From assembly GCA_037783415.1 (NCBI GenBank), contig JAZGTN010000035.1, positions 2,790,001 through 2,854,000 of the forward strand: a stretch of 64,000 nt of DNA, given 5' to 3'. Positions within the stretch are counted from its first letter, which is position 1. Every line of letters starts with the position of its first letter. Of the stretch, positions 13,801 through 21,624 are shown piece by piece. The notes beneath the pieces were generated by a model, which was given only the letters and a program-made list of their open reading frames with translations, was not told the origin of the DNA and made no database searches. The position numbers and the translations under genes are program-made. Source of the DNA: Leptasterias polaris. Lineage: Eukaryota; Echinodermata; Asteroidea; Forcipulatida; Asteriidae.

Positions 13801-16800
13801 AATTTTTGGAGTAACTACCAACGGTATACCCTCTTTTTAAAAGAAACAGCCCACTTTTAGAAATAAAATCTGATCTGATTCAAATCTGAGACTTACAGTT
13901 GGCGAGGCACTTCATAGCCGAGAGGACCCAGTGAGGCAGATCGTCTTGATCCTTTGAGACGAGCACTACACCATTCCGGCTGACATGAGTGCAGTTGTGT
14001 ATGATATACTTCGGGTTGATGCTACTGCCATCCAGGAGGTAATCTAAGCTGGACAACCAGAGAAGCCTCTGTAGTCTGTAGAGAAAATCACCATTTTGAA
14101 AATCAATTTTTTTTTTCCCTTTCTTTTTTCGTTTTTTTATTAAAAGGACTTGAACAGGCCTCTATCTACAAACCACGCACTATTTTTATTTTGGTTGTAA
14201 AACAGCTGAAACCAGCTCTCAAGCTGACGCATTTGTTTAGGTTTGAAAAAACAGTTTTACTTTGAATCTCATAATCAAAAAGCTTTCAGACTAAAATTAA
14301 ACAATGTTTTGTTACCCTTACTAATTTATCCTGTATAAACCCTATTAAAACACCACTCGCCTCAGCGAGAATTAAAAAGAAAACTTTTGTTTTCTTTAAG
14401 TCACTCCACAAGATGACAATGTGGTGTGTACCTTGTAAGAGTTGCACTCTGCCAAACTTCTTCTGTCTGAGCTTCAGTCAGAGGTCGCTGGACGAGACGG
14501 CACTCTGGCACCACCCTCTTCTTCTCACTGGCATCTTTATCCATGTCCTTGATGTTGAATGCCGGATTGTCGTACGATAGAGACCTGCCGACAGGCTCCG
14601 AGTTGATGGTTTTAAGAGGGGTGCGTGCCCTGCGGAGGTTGGAGCGGCTACTGAGGGCAGAGCGAAGTTTCTTGATCGGGGAGACATGGACGAATCTGAA
14701 AGTATGAAGAGAAAAAAAAATCCTGAAACTACAAACGTTGCAATTGGAAGTTGTCACTTGTCACTATAACCTCTATCTGAAAACAAAATTTGCTTGTTTT
14801 GCATTAATTTTTGATGCAACCCAAGTACCATATTCAACAGAATTCTCCAGCAAGCACATTAAACATCTAGTAATCATTGTAACACATGACAAGACAACAT
14901 GTGTATGCCTGGTCAAATCCGGTACTGATCTGAATCAGGAAAACCAGGGGAAAGGTTTTGAAGATATGGGTTGATGTTTGAGTCAGCAATAGTTCTTGAA
15001 AGCTTGAGATTTGATATTACTGTGGATATATAGTACAGGTTGTGCCAATTCTGATGCTCATGGTCTAAGGCGCATGAATATTATTTACTCCCGTCATCAC
15101 TGGGCTTTTTACTTCATCCATCTCAGTTCCCTGGGGCACATACAGCCTGTGCTACCAAGTGAAGTAGCGTATCAAGCTACATCAATCACAAAAAGAAGCA
15201 ATTACAGTTGAGGTGTCTTGCTCAAGAACATGGCGAGACCGGAATTTGAACACACACCCCGATGACTTAGGTACCAGAACTCGAGTCCGGTGCATTACAC
15301 CACTCGGCCATGACACACCATGGAATGCTCTTGCTCAAAAGGTGTCAAAGAATAATTTCCCTCTTTCCCCCCACTGTGCACAACTTCAAAGAGCTGCTTA
15401 AGCAGAAACACTACTTTAAACATTTCTGAACATTCAGCAAAAATATGCAGGAAACCAGTCACATGACATTGCATTTTGGCTTGTCATGCATTTCTAATAA
15501 GTGTGCTTTGCTAATTTTGTTTAACTCTAAAAAGCAGCTCTATGAAATTGAACCCATATAAATACCTGTAAAGATCTCCATTGTCCTCAAACTTTGCTGC
15601 TGAACTTCCCTTAGTTGACCCCTTCACAACCTGTCCCTGAATGACTTTGCTCTGGAGAAACTTTTCCAGCAAGGAGATGGTCTGTGACCTCGTGACCCAG
15701 GGGCCGAACCTGTCACAGTTTTGTAAGTATTCATGGAGCCAATCCACTGCCTCTGATGATGTGAAACAGTTGTCATGGGGACGGCTTCGGAGTCCCCTGC
15801 GGTGGCGTTTGAGGGGCATCCCGGAACGGAACTCCTGGATGATCATGTTCCACTTTAATTTGGTGATGAAAGAGAAAGAGTACATAAATTTAGAAGTTAA
15901 TAAGAAGTAACTATAAATAATTAAATAAATAGTAAACTTGCGGGTACAACCATTAGCTATATTATAGTAAAAATTTCTTTTTTTCAAATATATTAAAATT
16001 TTACATCAAATTAAAGGTCTCCTCAGGAGAAATTCAATTCCACTGTCATAGGTGCTTTCGTTAAATGAGTTATGCCTTCCAAAAGACACCATACACGCGG
16101 TACTCTTCTGGTCGCCAACTGAGGTAAAGAGATTGTTAAATTAAAGGCACTGAACATGTTTGGTAATTATCAAAGACCAGTATTGTCACTCGGTGTATCC
16201 CAACATACGCATAAAATAACAAACCTGTGAAAATTTGGGCTGAATCGGTCATCGAAGTTGCAAGAAAATAAAGAAAGAAAAAACACCCTTGTTGCACAAT
16301 TTTGTGTGCTTTCAGATGCTAATAAAAGGCTTCATGCATGAAGTCTTATTATTTTAGTGAGAAATTACCTCTTTCTCAAAAACTACGTTACTTCAGAGGG
16401 AGTCGTTTCTCACAATGTTTTATACTATCAACAGCTCTCCGTTGCTGGTTACCAAGTAAGTTTTTATGCTAATATATATTTTGAGTAATTACCAAACGTG
16501 TTCAGTGCCTTTAAGACCACCCACACTACTAAAGCTTATCAGCCCTATCCCTAACGCACACTCAAAGGTTAAAAAATGAGATTTTACCGAGTACTTGGTT
16601 TAATTAAAACCTCCGTAAATTTCATGCGCGACCTCACGCAGGAACAAAACCCAAATTTTCTTACTCAAAATTGGACAAGGATTTTACTGATATAGGTTTG
16701 ACATCATACCCCACCGTCGCTGAATATATACATTCCTTTAAAATAGGAAATTGTCAAAATTTGGCCCAAAATGGTAAAAAAATACATAAAAACCTTATTT

Positions 16801-19800
16801 CTTCATCAATTGAGACAGGGAAAAAAGCACCGTAAACTTTCCAATCCTCTCTCTATCAATAGATTGCGGTATTTTTCGATTAGAAGTCAAGAGAGGGAGG
16901 TATTAATTGAAAACCATTGATGAAAACAGTAACCATATTTTATCCAAAAAAGTTCAAAAATGGCTGCGCGGTAGTCGCGTCGGTGACCATGCTCTGAATC
17001 TTTTTGATGCGTGAAAAAGTGAGGTAAAGTTTTGCCTTTTTTTAAAAGGATTATAAAAGAAGAGAGATTTATTGACCTACAGGAGTAATTTGAAGCTCAC
17101 CCTCGATCGTTTCATTCAAGACGCAGTTAAAAACATACCTCTTCAGACAACAGTGATAGCGCTTTGAAACGCCTGTATAAAGCGCTTTATAAATGTTTAT
17201 TATTATATTATTATTATTAGGTCGAAGCAACATTAATTTGAAAAACCTCTTTTTTGTGTGCGGCCAGAATAGGAAATGTCAATATCGCGCTACCTATAAC
17301 ATAGCTACAACCATGTATTAAATCTATTTTGTGGGAGTGTTGGCTCTGAGTCTGACTCTGAGAAGAGCCGGTGTGGTCTCGACGTTTCTCTGCTCTTCTC
17401 GAATAATACAGTAAATTTGAAAAGAATAATAAAGCGAACGCTTTCAAAACAATGTGTAAACTGTAGCCCTGTGAAGGGCCAATCCACTCCGTATCACTCA
17501 GTGGATTGGCTCCAGCGTTGTAGCCACGCCGGTCGGCGCCGGTCGGGTGTAACCGGCATTTGCTATTGCCGACCGCCACACAGACTAGATGAACATCCTA
17601 CCGACCGGCACAAAATGCAACAAAGTTACAATAAAATGAACTACCTCTTTTACACAGTCGATCGCTTGTTCAGTTTGAACGGTAAACTTGTTTTTCCCCA
17701 GTTGTCAATGATTAAATAAAACACATTTTCAACCCAAAGGAAGCCGACAGTTGGATGTCCTTTTCTTTAATGTTAGCCCCAGACAGCTGGACACTATCCA
17801 GACATGTCAGGGAGAATGATTGACCCTCCAATTGAGACCCAATTACTCTTATCTATAATCCTCTGCAGTTTGTTACACAATTGTTTTAGTTTGCAATACT
17901 CTTGCTTCACTCAAAAGACAAGCGCGTGTGTGGTGTCTTTGTAGCTAATCCTCTACAGTTGTTATACAATTGTTTTACTTTGTAATACTCTTGCTTTACT
18001 CCAAAGCTAGCCGCGTGCGCGGTGTCTGTGTGGTGTTGTGACCTAGTTTTGTGACTCTTCGGAGTGGGTTTCGTGTTCTTTTAAACCTGGAAAGTGTGTT
18101 GACATCTGCTGGCTTTTAGATTTAATGTTTGTTTTTGAATAAGATATGATTTAATAACATTTTATTCATGCAAATTGTTCCATTGGGTTTACCACCCATG
18201 GGGAAACCCCTGGCCAATTTTCAAAATAGTATTTTTTGGTAAATTGCTTTTTTCAGAGTACAACTAATAGTTTATTTATAGCCTTCAGGCCTTTGTTAAA
18301 ATAACATGTTTGGCCTTTGTGCTCTATCTACTGGCTTTGGAGCCCTCCAAAATTTTTTTTGCTCCAAGACCAAAGTGGCCTTGCCCTAAAAATGTTTAAG
18401 CCTATTGAAACTGTAATGAAGTTTTAAATAACAGATTTACATACCTTAAAATGCATTACAAAAATCATGTCTCAGAAAACCCATACAAATCCATTTTTAA
18501 AGCAGTAAAATTAAAAGCTTCGCTCTATTTTGATTGTAAATTAGCCGGCACTCAAAAAGTTCTAGCTACAACCCTGATTGGCTCTATTCATGGGGCTATG
18601 TAAACTGTAGTCGGCAAGAATCAGTGATCGACTTGAAACAACAGAACATGCAAACAAATAAAACTGAACCCCTGAATATAATTTTATATTCTATCTATAA
18701 TCTTTCTAGTTTCTATCAAGCCCCGAGTTAGTGAACTGTGAATTAAATGCAAACATGACGAATACGGAATAGCAAAAAATGAAAAAAAAACAAAAAAAAC
18801 TGTAGGCCTACTATACAGTAGTACTACAGTCATTTGACCAGTTCGGGATCATTGACCAGTTCGGGATCACTTCAACTTTGCAATAACCAAATAATTATAT
18901 TACTTCTCACATTACCAATTTCTGTTGATACATGTGAAGAATAACATCCATTAAACCAACAAACCCAAAATAAGGTGCCAAACATCATTGGCAAGTAAAT
19001 TATGGCCGTTTTCCTGAAGTTTGTCTGCGAAATTGATCATTATTTTGTTTAAAAATGTTGGTTGAAAAACGCTGTTAAAACTTCTCACCTTTAGAATTGG
19101 AACGCCAGGGCCAAAAACATTTATGTAAAATGCTAAGAATGTGTAAAAAATATTTCCTGTAAATACTGAGCAGTCGTCTTGTTTTTTTGAGAAGACAAAA
19201 TTACCAAAATTGTCTTTGGGGGGGCATCGTACCCTTGACCAGTTCGGGATCACTCAACATCTCATTGCGTCAAATGGTGCCGCACCAACTTACTAAGTGC
19301 GGTAAAAACATACTGCTGCTGTAGAAAGTTTATTTATTGCTTGTGAGATACATTTTTACTTCAACAAATTCTTGTAGATTGTTTTTTTCTGTGAGAAAAT
19401 GAAACTTGGAGGGGTCAATAATGCTTTAGGTGCGCTTCACTTTTTCTTTTGCCTCTGCTGTTGTTTTGTGTTTTTGTCGCTGGGTTTTTGCGCTGCTGTT
19501 GAAGACACTTGCGTGACATTCACTAAAGAAAGGAAGTCCAAGTCCATGCAAACACACTTCTGAAGTTTCGTGTCCTTGAGAGACAGTTTTATGAATGGGA
19601 GTATGGGTTTGCAATAAAAGGGCACGCTACTGATTCAGAATAGATTCAACTGATCCTGAACTGGTCAAACAGGTGACGATACTTTTATCAAAGCCTCTTC
19701 AAAAGTACTAATCTTTTTTTGTTGGTGAATACTTGGCGAGTTCTATGACATGTTTAGGTAAACTTATCAACTTTTTTGTTTAAGATGTCAAAGAGATTGC

Positions 19801-21212
19801 AACAAAAAACAATGTGAATTCAAAAAGTGATCCAGAACTGGTCAAACGACTGTACTGACTGTAGTGTTTTGTTACTGTTTTAGCTGGATTTTTTTTCTTC
19901 TTTAGTTATTCAGGATTAAAACAAAGTTTATGGAGGGGCAACTTTGCTAGGGGCGACTTTGGAGGCAACTTTGATTTGAAAGGGCGACTTTGTTGGGACG
20001 ACCTTCTTTTGTAGGTAGGGGCGACAGACAGACACTGGACAGGGGCCAGAGACATGAAATTGAGAGAGAGAGGCAACTTTAAAGTTTTACGAATTGATAT
20101 TTTAATCAATATATCCTCCCCTGTCCGGTTTTCGATGTAGTATGCCTTTTTCTTTGAATTGAAAAAAAATTAAAATATTCCATAATCAACTGATGCCCTA
20201 ATTACCTTCCTTTGTTTATAAGAAATATGCAAACATATATTAAAACGTGATGGACATTGAAACTTTCACACCACGCACCGATCTTCGATGACTTCAATAG
20301 CGTCCCATTTGTTTTGAGTTTGACCTGTTTTCGATGCAAACAAGAAAGTATGGTGTCCGGGTGAAGCCATACGTGGAAGAAACATCTGCAGTGACTACAA
20401 GTGTTCTGTGAGACTTAGTGTATGACTCTATAGCCAGCAGTTTTCTTCATTTTATTCAACATATTTTTTATCTAGTTCTAAAAATAACCATGGTATTTTT
20501 CAAAAACTTAAAAAAACTTAAAAAAATATAAAAAAATGTAAATAATTTTTGGCTTTGAAATCTTATTTTTATTTAGTTTTGTGTCTTTTTATGTTTCTTA
20601 ACATTTAAAATAAAGCATATAAATAAACAGTGATAATCGAATCACAAAGCTGATGTTTAAATTTTAATATTAATAACAAAAATGATAGAGTGTTACAAAA
20701 AAAAATTATCCAGACTATTAGAAAATGATATAAGGCACGTGGCTTCTTTAAGCCTCTGTATTTTTTTCCCCAGAATGCTCAGCAGAATGTTCAGTCACAT
20801 GATTTGATCATCGTGAATTGTGAATTGAAAAAGTGTTTGATGAAACTTTTTCGGTGGGGAATTTTTTTGTTATGGCCCCGACAGTATGACATATTTTTGT
20901 ACCTTGCAGAAATGCCTAAATACCACAACTTTTTGCATTTACAAGTGCAACTAACCAGTGGAGCCTTACATGTTTCTAAGTTTTGGTCAAATAAGAGGAG
21001 ACTCTTTGCTTGGCAAGTCAAACCACAAAAATTGTATCTAGGGACTGTTTACATCGCGCACAGAGAGAGGTAAAAGATTTGCCTCGATTTCAGGGACGCC
21101 CTGAATACACCGTACAGGGCGTCCTACGATAAATAAATTCATAAAAATAACGTTAAGTTCTCACCAATTTCGTGGCCTTGAATGGCCCCACAGAGGATTG
21201 TGTCGCTGCCAT
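4742..21212 (-). CDS. DEPDC1: DEPDC1-like DEP/RhoGAP-domain protein (10 coding exons)
   Basis: Spliced gene; coding exons in transcript order: 21165-21212, 15566-15852, 14432-14695, 13897-14075, 13293-13433, 9326-10765, 7674-7843, 6942-7118, 5724-5912, 4742-4885. They sum to 3039 nt (1012 aa plus stop), all introns are GT-AG, and every phase closes. Domains: DEP at about residues 20-105 ([12 protein letters not shown]), a first RhoGAP half at about 190-305 ([17 protein letters not shown], then a FERDVLKTV stretch), a 480-residue disordered insert, a second RhoGAP half at about 790-900 ([18 protein letters not shown]), and a conserved tail. Family knowledge: vertebrate DEPDC1/DEPDC1B are cell-division-associated and have the same split RhoGAP. 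The RhoGAP arginine-finger motif (GxxRxSG) is not visible, so GTPase activation is doubtful. This is probably the single invertebrate counterpart of DEPDC1 and DEPDC1B. Confidence 0.95.
5019..5368 (+). mobile_element. tRNA-derived SINE, family 1 (short-tail subfamily)
   Basis: Head has an A box (TGGCCGAGTGGTTAAGAGC) and B box (GGGTTCGAGTCCC) of Leu/Ser-tRNA type, then a unique body (TGTCCCTGAGCAAGACACTT), then AAAGCGCGATATAA and a TTATTAT tail. Sister copies in the same orientation lie at 52161-52525 and 59248-59590. Sits in DEPDC1 intron 9. Confidence 0.85.
5724..5912 (-). CDS. DEPDC1: DEPDC1 coding exon 9
   Basis: 189 nt, phase 0 to phase 0, 63 codons. Begins [19 protein letters not shown] and continues [19 protein letters not shown], then a [14 protein letters not shown] stretch ending KKKLKQ. 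Human DEPDC1 has the same YSYCKQISAQEFDEQKV...KRKKLKQ block. Donor GTGAGT. Confidence 0.92.
6942..7118 (-). CDS. DEPDC1: DEPDC1 coding exon 8 (end of RhoGAP-like fold)
   Basis: 177 nt, phase 0 to phase 0, 59 codons. Encodes [37 protein letters not shown] and the [13 protein letters not shown] helix. The conserved HTFSRCVLC...VDLDE...LVSFLMDH pattern of human DEPDC1 is visible. Confidence 0.92.
7674..7843 (-). CDS. DEPDC1: DEPDC1 coding exon 7 (RhoGAP-like, second half)
   Basis: 170 nt. Encodes [38 protein letters not shown] and [10 protein letters not shown]. The human counterpart reads [23 protein letters not shown]. Acceptor TTGTTTAG, donor GTAAGA. Confidence 0.92.
8597..8730 (-). mobile_element. 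tRNA-derived SINE, family 2
   Basis: Reverse complement carries a tRNA-like head (GGTAGAGCACCG-type A box region, GGTTCAAATCCCGC B box) followed by CTCTAGTCAGTTTTTGTTTG, the family's 3' signature ending near GTTCAACC. Related copies lie at 33925-34005, 34143-34303, 50690-51035, 51715-51845 and 54704-54880; a degraded one is near 7900-8060. Confidence 0.75.
9326..10765 (-). CDS. DEPDC1: DEPDC1 coding exon 6 (long disordered insert)
   Basis: A single 1440-nt exon encoding about 480 residues rich in Ser, Gln, Pro, Asn and Arg, with no recognisable fold. Basic Ser/Pro stretches ([29 protein letters not shown]) look like kinase or docking sites; this is inference. It interrupts the RhoGAP-like fold at the same place as the shorter insert of vertebrate DEPDC1. 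The open frame runs past the exon end into the intron; the real donor is GTAAGG just below 9326, which restores the frame as STTS|LYLSDD. Confidence 0.9.
10837..12161. mobile_element. Candidate non-autonomous DNA transposon with 14-bp TIRs
   Basis: Ends AAGCTTTTAGCCAG (10837-10850) and CTGGCTAATAGCTT (12148-12161) are inverted repeats matching at 13 of 14 positions. Subterminal GGGTGTCCAAA/GGGCGTCCAAA motifs recur at both ends. A partial relative with the same end (CCAAATTTGC, CTGGCTAAAA) is at about 25300-25370. No transposase ORF seen. It lies in DEPDC1 intron 5 and contains a CTCF-like motif at 11522-11536. Confidence 0.5.
11522..11536 (-). promoter_or_regulatory. CTCF-like core motif
   Basis: The minus strand reads CCACAAGAGGGCGCT, a close match to the CTCF core. 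It lies inside the transposon-like segment 10837-12161. Confidence 0.4.
12780..13840. repeat. Direct duplication of a roughly 350-bp segment
   Basis: About 12780-13130 and 13490-13840 are diverged copies: both contain GGTGGTAGC(A/G)TTTTTT, AGGAAGAATAATCCAT, and AACAGCTGCAGTGCTTCTTA followed by CCAAGTAAGTT. The shared 3' part resembles the TTAA-flanked MITE family at 16141 and 30986. DEPDC1 exon 5 (13293-13433) lies between the copies. Confidence 0.6.
13293..13433 (-). CDS. DEPDC1: DEPDC1 coding exon 5 (RhoGAP-like)
   Basis: 141 nt, phase 1 to phase 1. Encodes [19 protein letters not shown] and [16 protein letters not shown], matching the GFERDVFRTIADYF...LPEPLLTFEYYELF part of human DEPDC1. 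Acceptor GCATCAG, donor GTAAGT. Confidence 0.92.
13897..14075 (-). CDS. DEPDC1: DEPDC1 coding exon 4 (RhoGAP-like, first half)
   Basis: 179 nt. Encodes [28 protein letters not shown] and [16 protein letters not shown]. The last motif is a hallmark of the DEPDC1 family. Where an active RhoGAP would have its arginine finger, the sequence reads [17 protein letters not shown]. The only nearby arginine is not in a GxxRxSG context. Confidence 0.92.
14432..14695 (-). CDS. DEPDC1: DEPDC1 coding exon 3 (linker)
   Basis: 264 nt. Encodes the basic, Ser/Arg-rich linker after DEP ([21 protein letters not shown]) and the beginning of the RhoGAP-like region ([12 protein letters not shown]). The upstream junction [11 protein letters not shown] parallels LFR-FPATSPLK in human DEPDC1. 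Confidence 0.9.
15076..15318 (-). mobile_element. SINE family 1 copy
   Basis: Reverse complement begins TGTCATGGCCGAGTGG, has a B-box-like TGTTCAAATTCCGG, then the TTGAGCAAGACACC body and the CCAGGGAACTGAGATGG tail region seen in the other short-tail copies. In DEPDC1 intron 2. Confidence 0.7.
15384..15556. mobile_element. Palindromic MITE (gctgcttaagca family)
   Basis: Ends TTCAAAGAGCTGCTTAAGCA and AAGCAGCTCTATGAAATTG are imperfect inverted repeats. A sister element is at 35706-35871, and a more degraded one at about 2563-3003. Confidence 0.6.
15566..15852 (-). CDS. DEPDC1: DEPDC1 coding exon 2 (DEP domain)
   Basis: 287 nt, phase 0 in, 2 nt over at the end. Carries almost the whole DEP domain: an [14 protein letters not shown] stretch, [12 protein letters not shown], and [22 protein letters not shown] domains mediate membrane or receptor docking. 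The acceptor (ATTAAAG) has only a modest pyrimidine tract, but the homology fixes the boundary. Confidence 0.92.
16141..16514. mobile_element. TTAA-flanked MITE copy A
   Basis: 374 bp; begins TTAAAGGCACTGAACATG and ends GTGTTCAGTGCCTTTAA, a long terminal inverted repeat with TTAA at both boundaries, consistent with the piggyBac-type target. No ORF. Copy B at 30986-31371 is very similar along its whole length. Lies in DEPDC1 intron 1. Confidence 0.75.
17130..17220 (+). repeat. SINE/LINE 3' tail fragment
   Basis: Contains AGCGCTTTGAAACGCC, TAAAGCGCTTTATAAATG and a TTATTATTA tail. No tRNA head is recognisable upstream. Confidence 0.45.
18826..19860. mobile_element. Candidate 1-kb DNA transposon with repeated ends
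   Basis: Left end ACAGTCATTTGACCAGTTCG, then a repeat of GACCAGTTCGGGATCA; the right end is the inverse (GTGATCCAGAACTGGTCAAA, then CGACTGTACTG). Extra copies of the motif lie at about 19236-19256 (direct) and 19648-19668 (inverted). A 100-codon minus-strand ORF (18951-19253) lies within it, with no family I recognise. Confidence 0.5.
21165..21212 (-). CDS. DEPDC1: DEPDC1 coding exon 1 (start codon)
   Basis: Encodes [16 protein letters not shown] and ends in phase 0 at a GTGAGA donor. The ending KATKL joins exon 2 (WNMII...) exactly as human DEPDC1 reads YRATKL-WNE. The ATG lies in the context AAAGATGGC. It is separated from the rest of the gene by a 5.3-kb intron, so an ORF search alone misses it. 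Confidence 0.9.
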
Positions 21213-21498
21213 CTTTCGCGATGGTTCTGGAGATAGACACAACCAGGTCTGAATCAAAGCTCAAGTCGATGTGTCAGAAAACGCTGCAAAAATCTCAAAT
21301 TTAAACTCCCTGTCCCCTCTCGGCCATCTTGAGTAATGTTTAAAATATGCGCTCACGTAAACTTTTTTCTGATTGGTTAATGCCAGGCGTAAAATTTACG
21401 AAGGATCTTATTGGTTAAGGTTTCTTCTCCAAAGTTTGAACTCTTGAGGGCGGCATTCATTTTACACGGTCGCCATTGAAAATTGTAAGACATGTAAG
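21213..21498. promoter_or_regulatory. Divergent DEPDC1/OSBPL9 promoter
   Basis: The 286 bp between the two opposed start codons must hold both 5' UTRs and the core promoters unless there are untranslated upstream exons. Visible elements: two ATTGG boxes (CCAAT on the minus strand, facing DEPDC1) at 21372-21376 and 21410-21414; TTTGAA, a CHR-like hexamer, at 21435-21440; and a YY1-like GGCCATCTT at 21322-21330. No TATA box is obvious near either start. CCAAT plus CHR is typical of G2/M genes in animals, but the CHR here lies upstream of the CCAAT boxes relative to DEPDC1, which is not the usual order. Confidence 0.65.
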
Positions 21499-21624
21499 AT
21501 GTCTTCGTTTGCTGCAAAAACATCAATGGAAGGTCCACTAAGTAAGTGGACAAATGTCATGAAAGGATGGCAGTTTCGATGGTTTGTACTGGACTACCAG
21601 ACAGGACTTCTATCCTATTATGTG
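21499..21624 (+). CDS. OSBPL9: OSBPL9 coding exon 1 (PH domain start)
   Basis: 126 nt, 42 codons, phase 0 out at GTAAGG. Encodes [20 protein letters not shown] and [20 protein letters not shown]. The [20 protein letters not shown] block is essentially identical to human ORP9; the first nine residues are extra. Confidence 0.95.

Larger units (their letters stand above)
15853..21164 (-). other. DEPDC1 intron 1 (5.3 kb)
   Basis: Holds the TTAA MITE (16141-16514), a SINE-like tail (17130-17220), a GC-rich hairpin at about 17478-17512 (GGGCCAATCCACT facing AGTGGATTGGC), and the 18826-19860 TIR element. No further coding exon was found. The CTC-rich ORFs near 19426-19625 and 19906-20109 look fortuitous. 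Confidence 0.6.

Noticed and set aside
17217..17579. 120-codon minus-strand ORF in DEPDC1 intron 1
   Set aside because: Overlaps repeat-end sequence (GTGTGGTCTCGACGTTTC family) and a hairpin; no recognisable domain.
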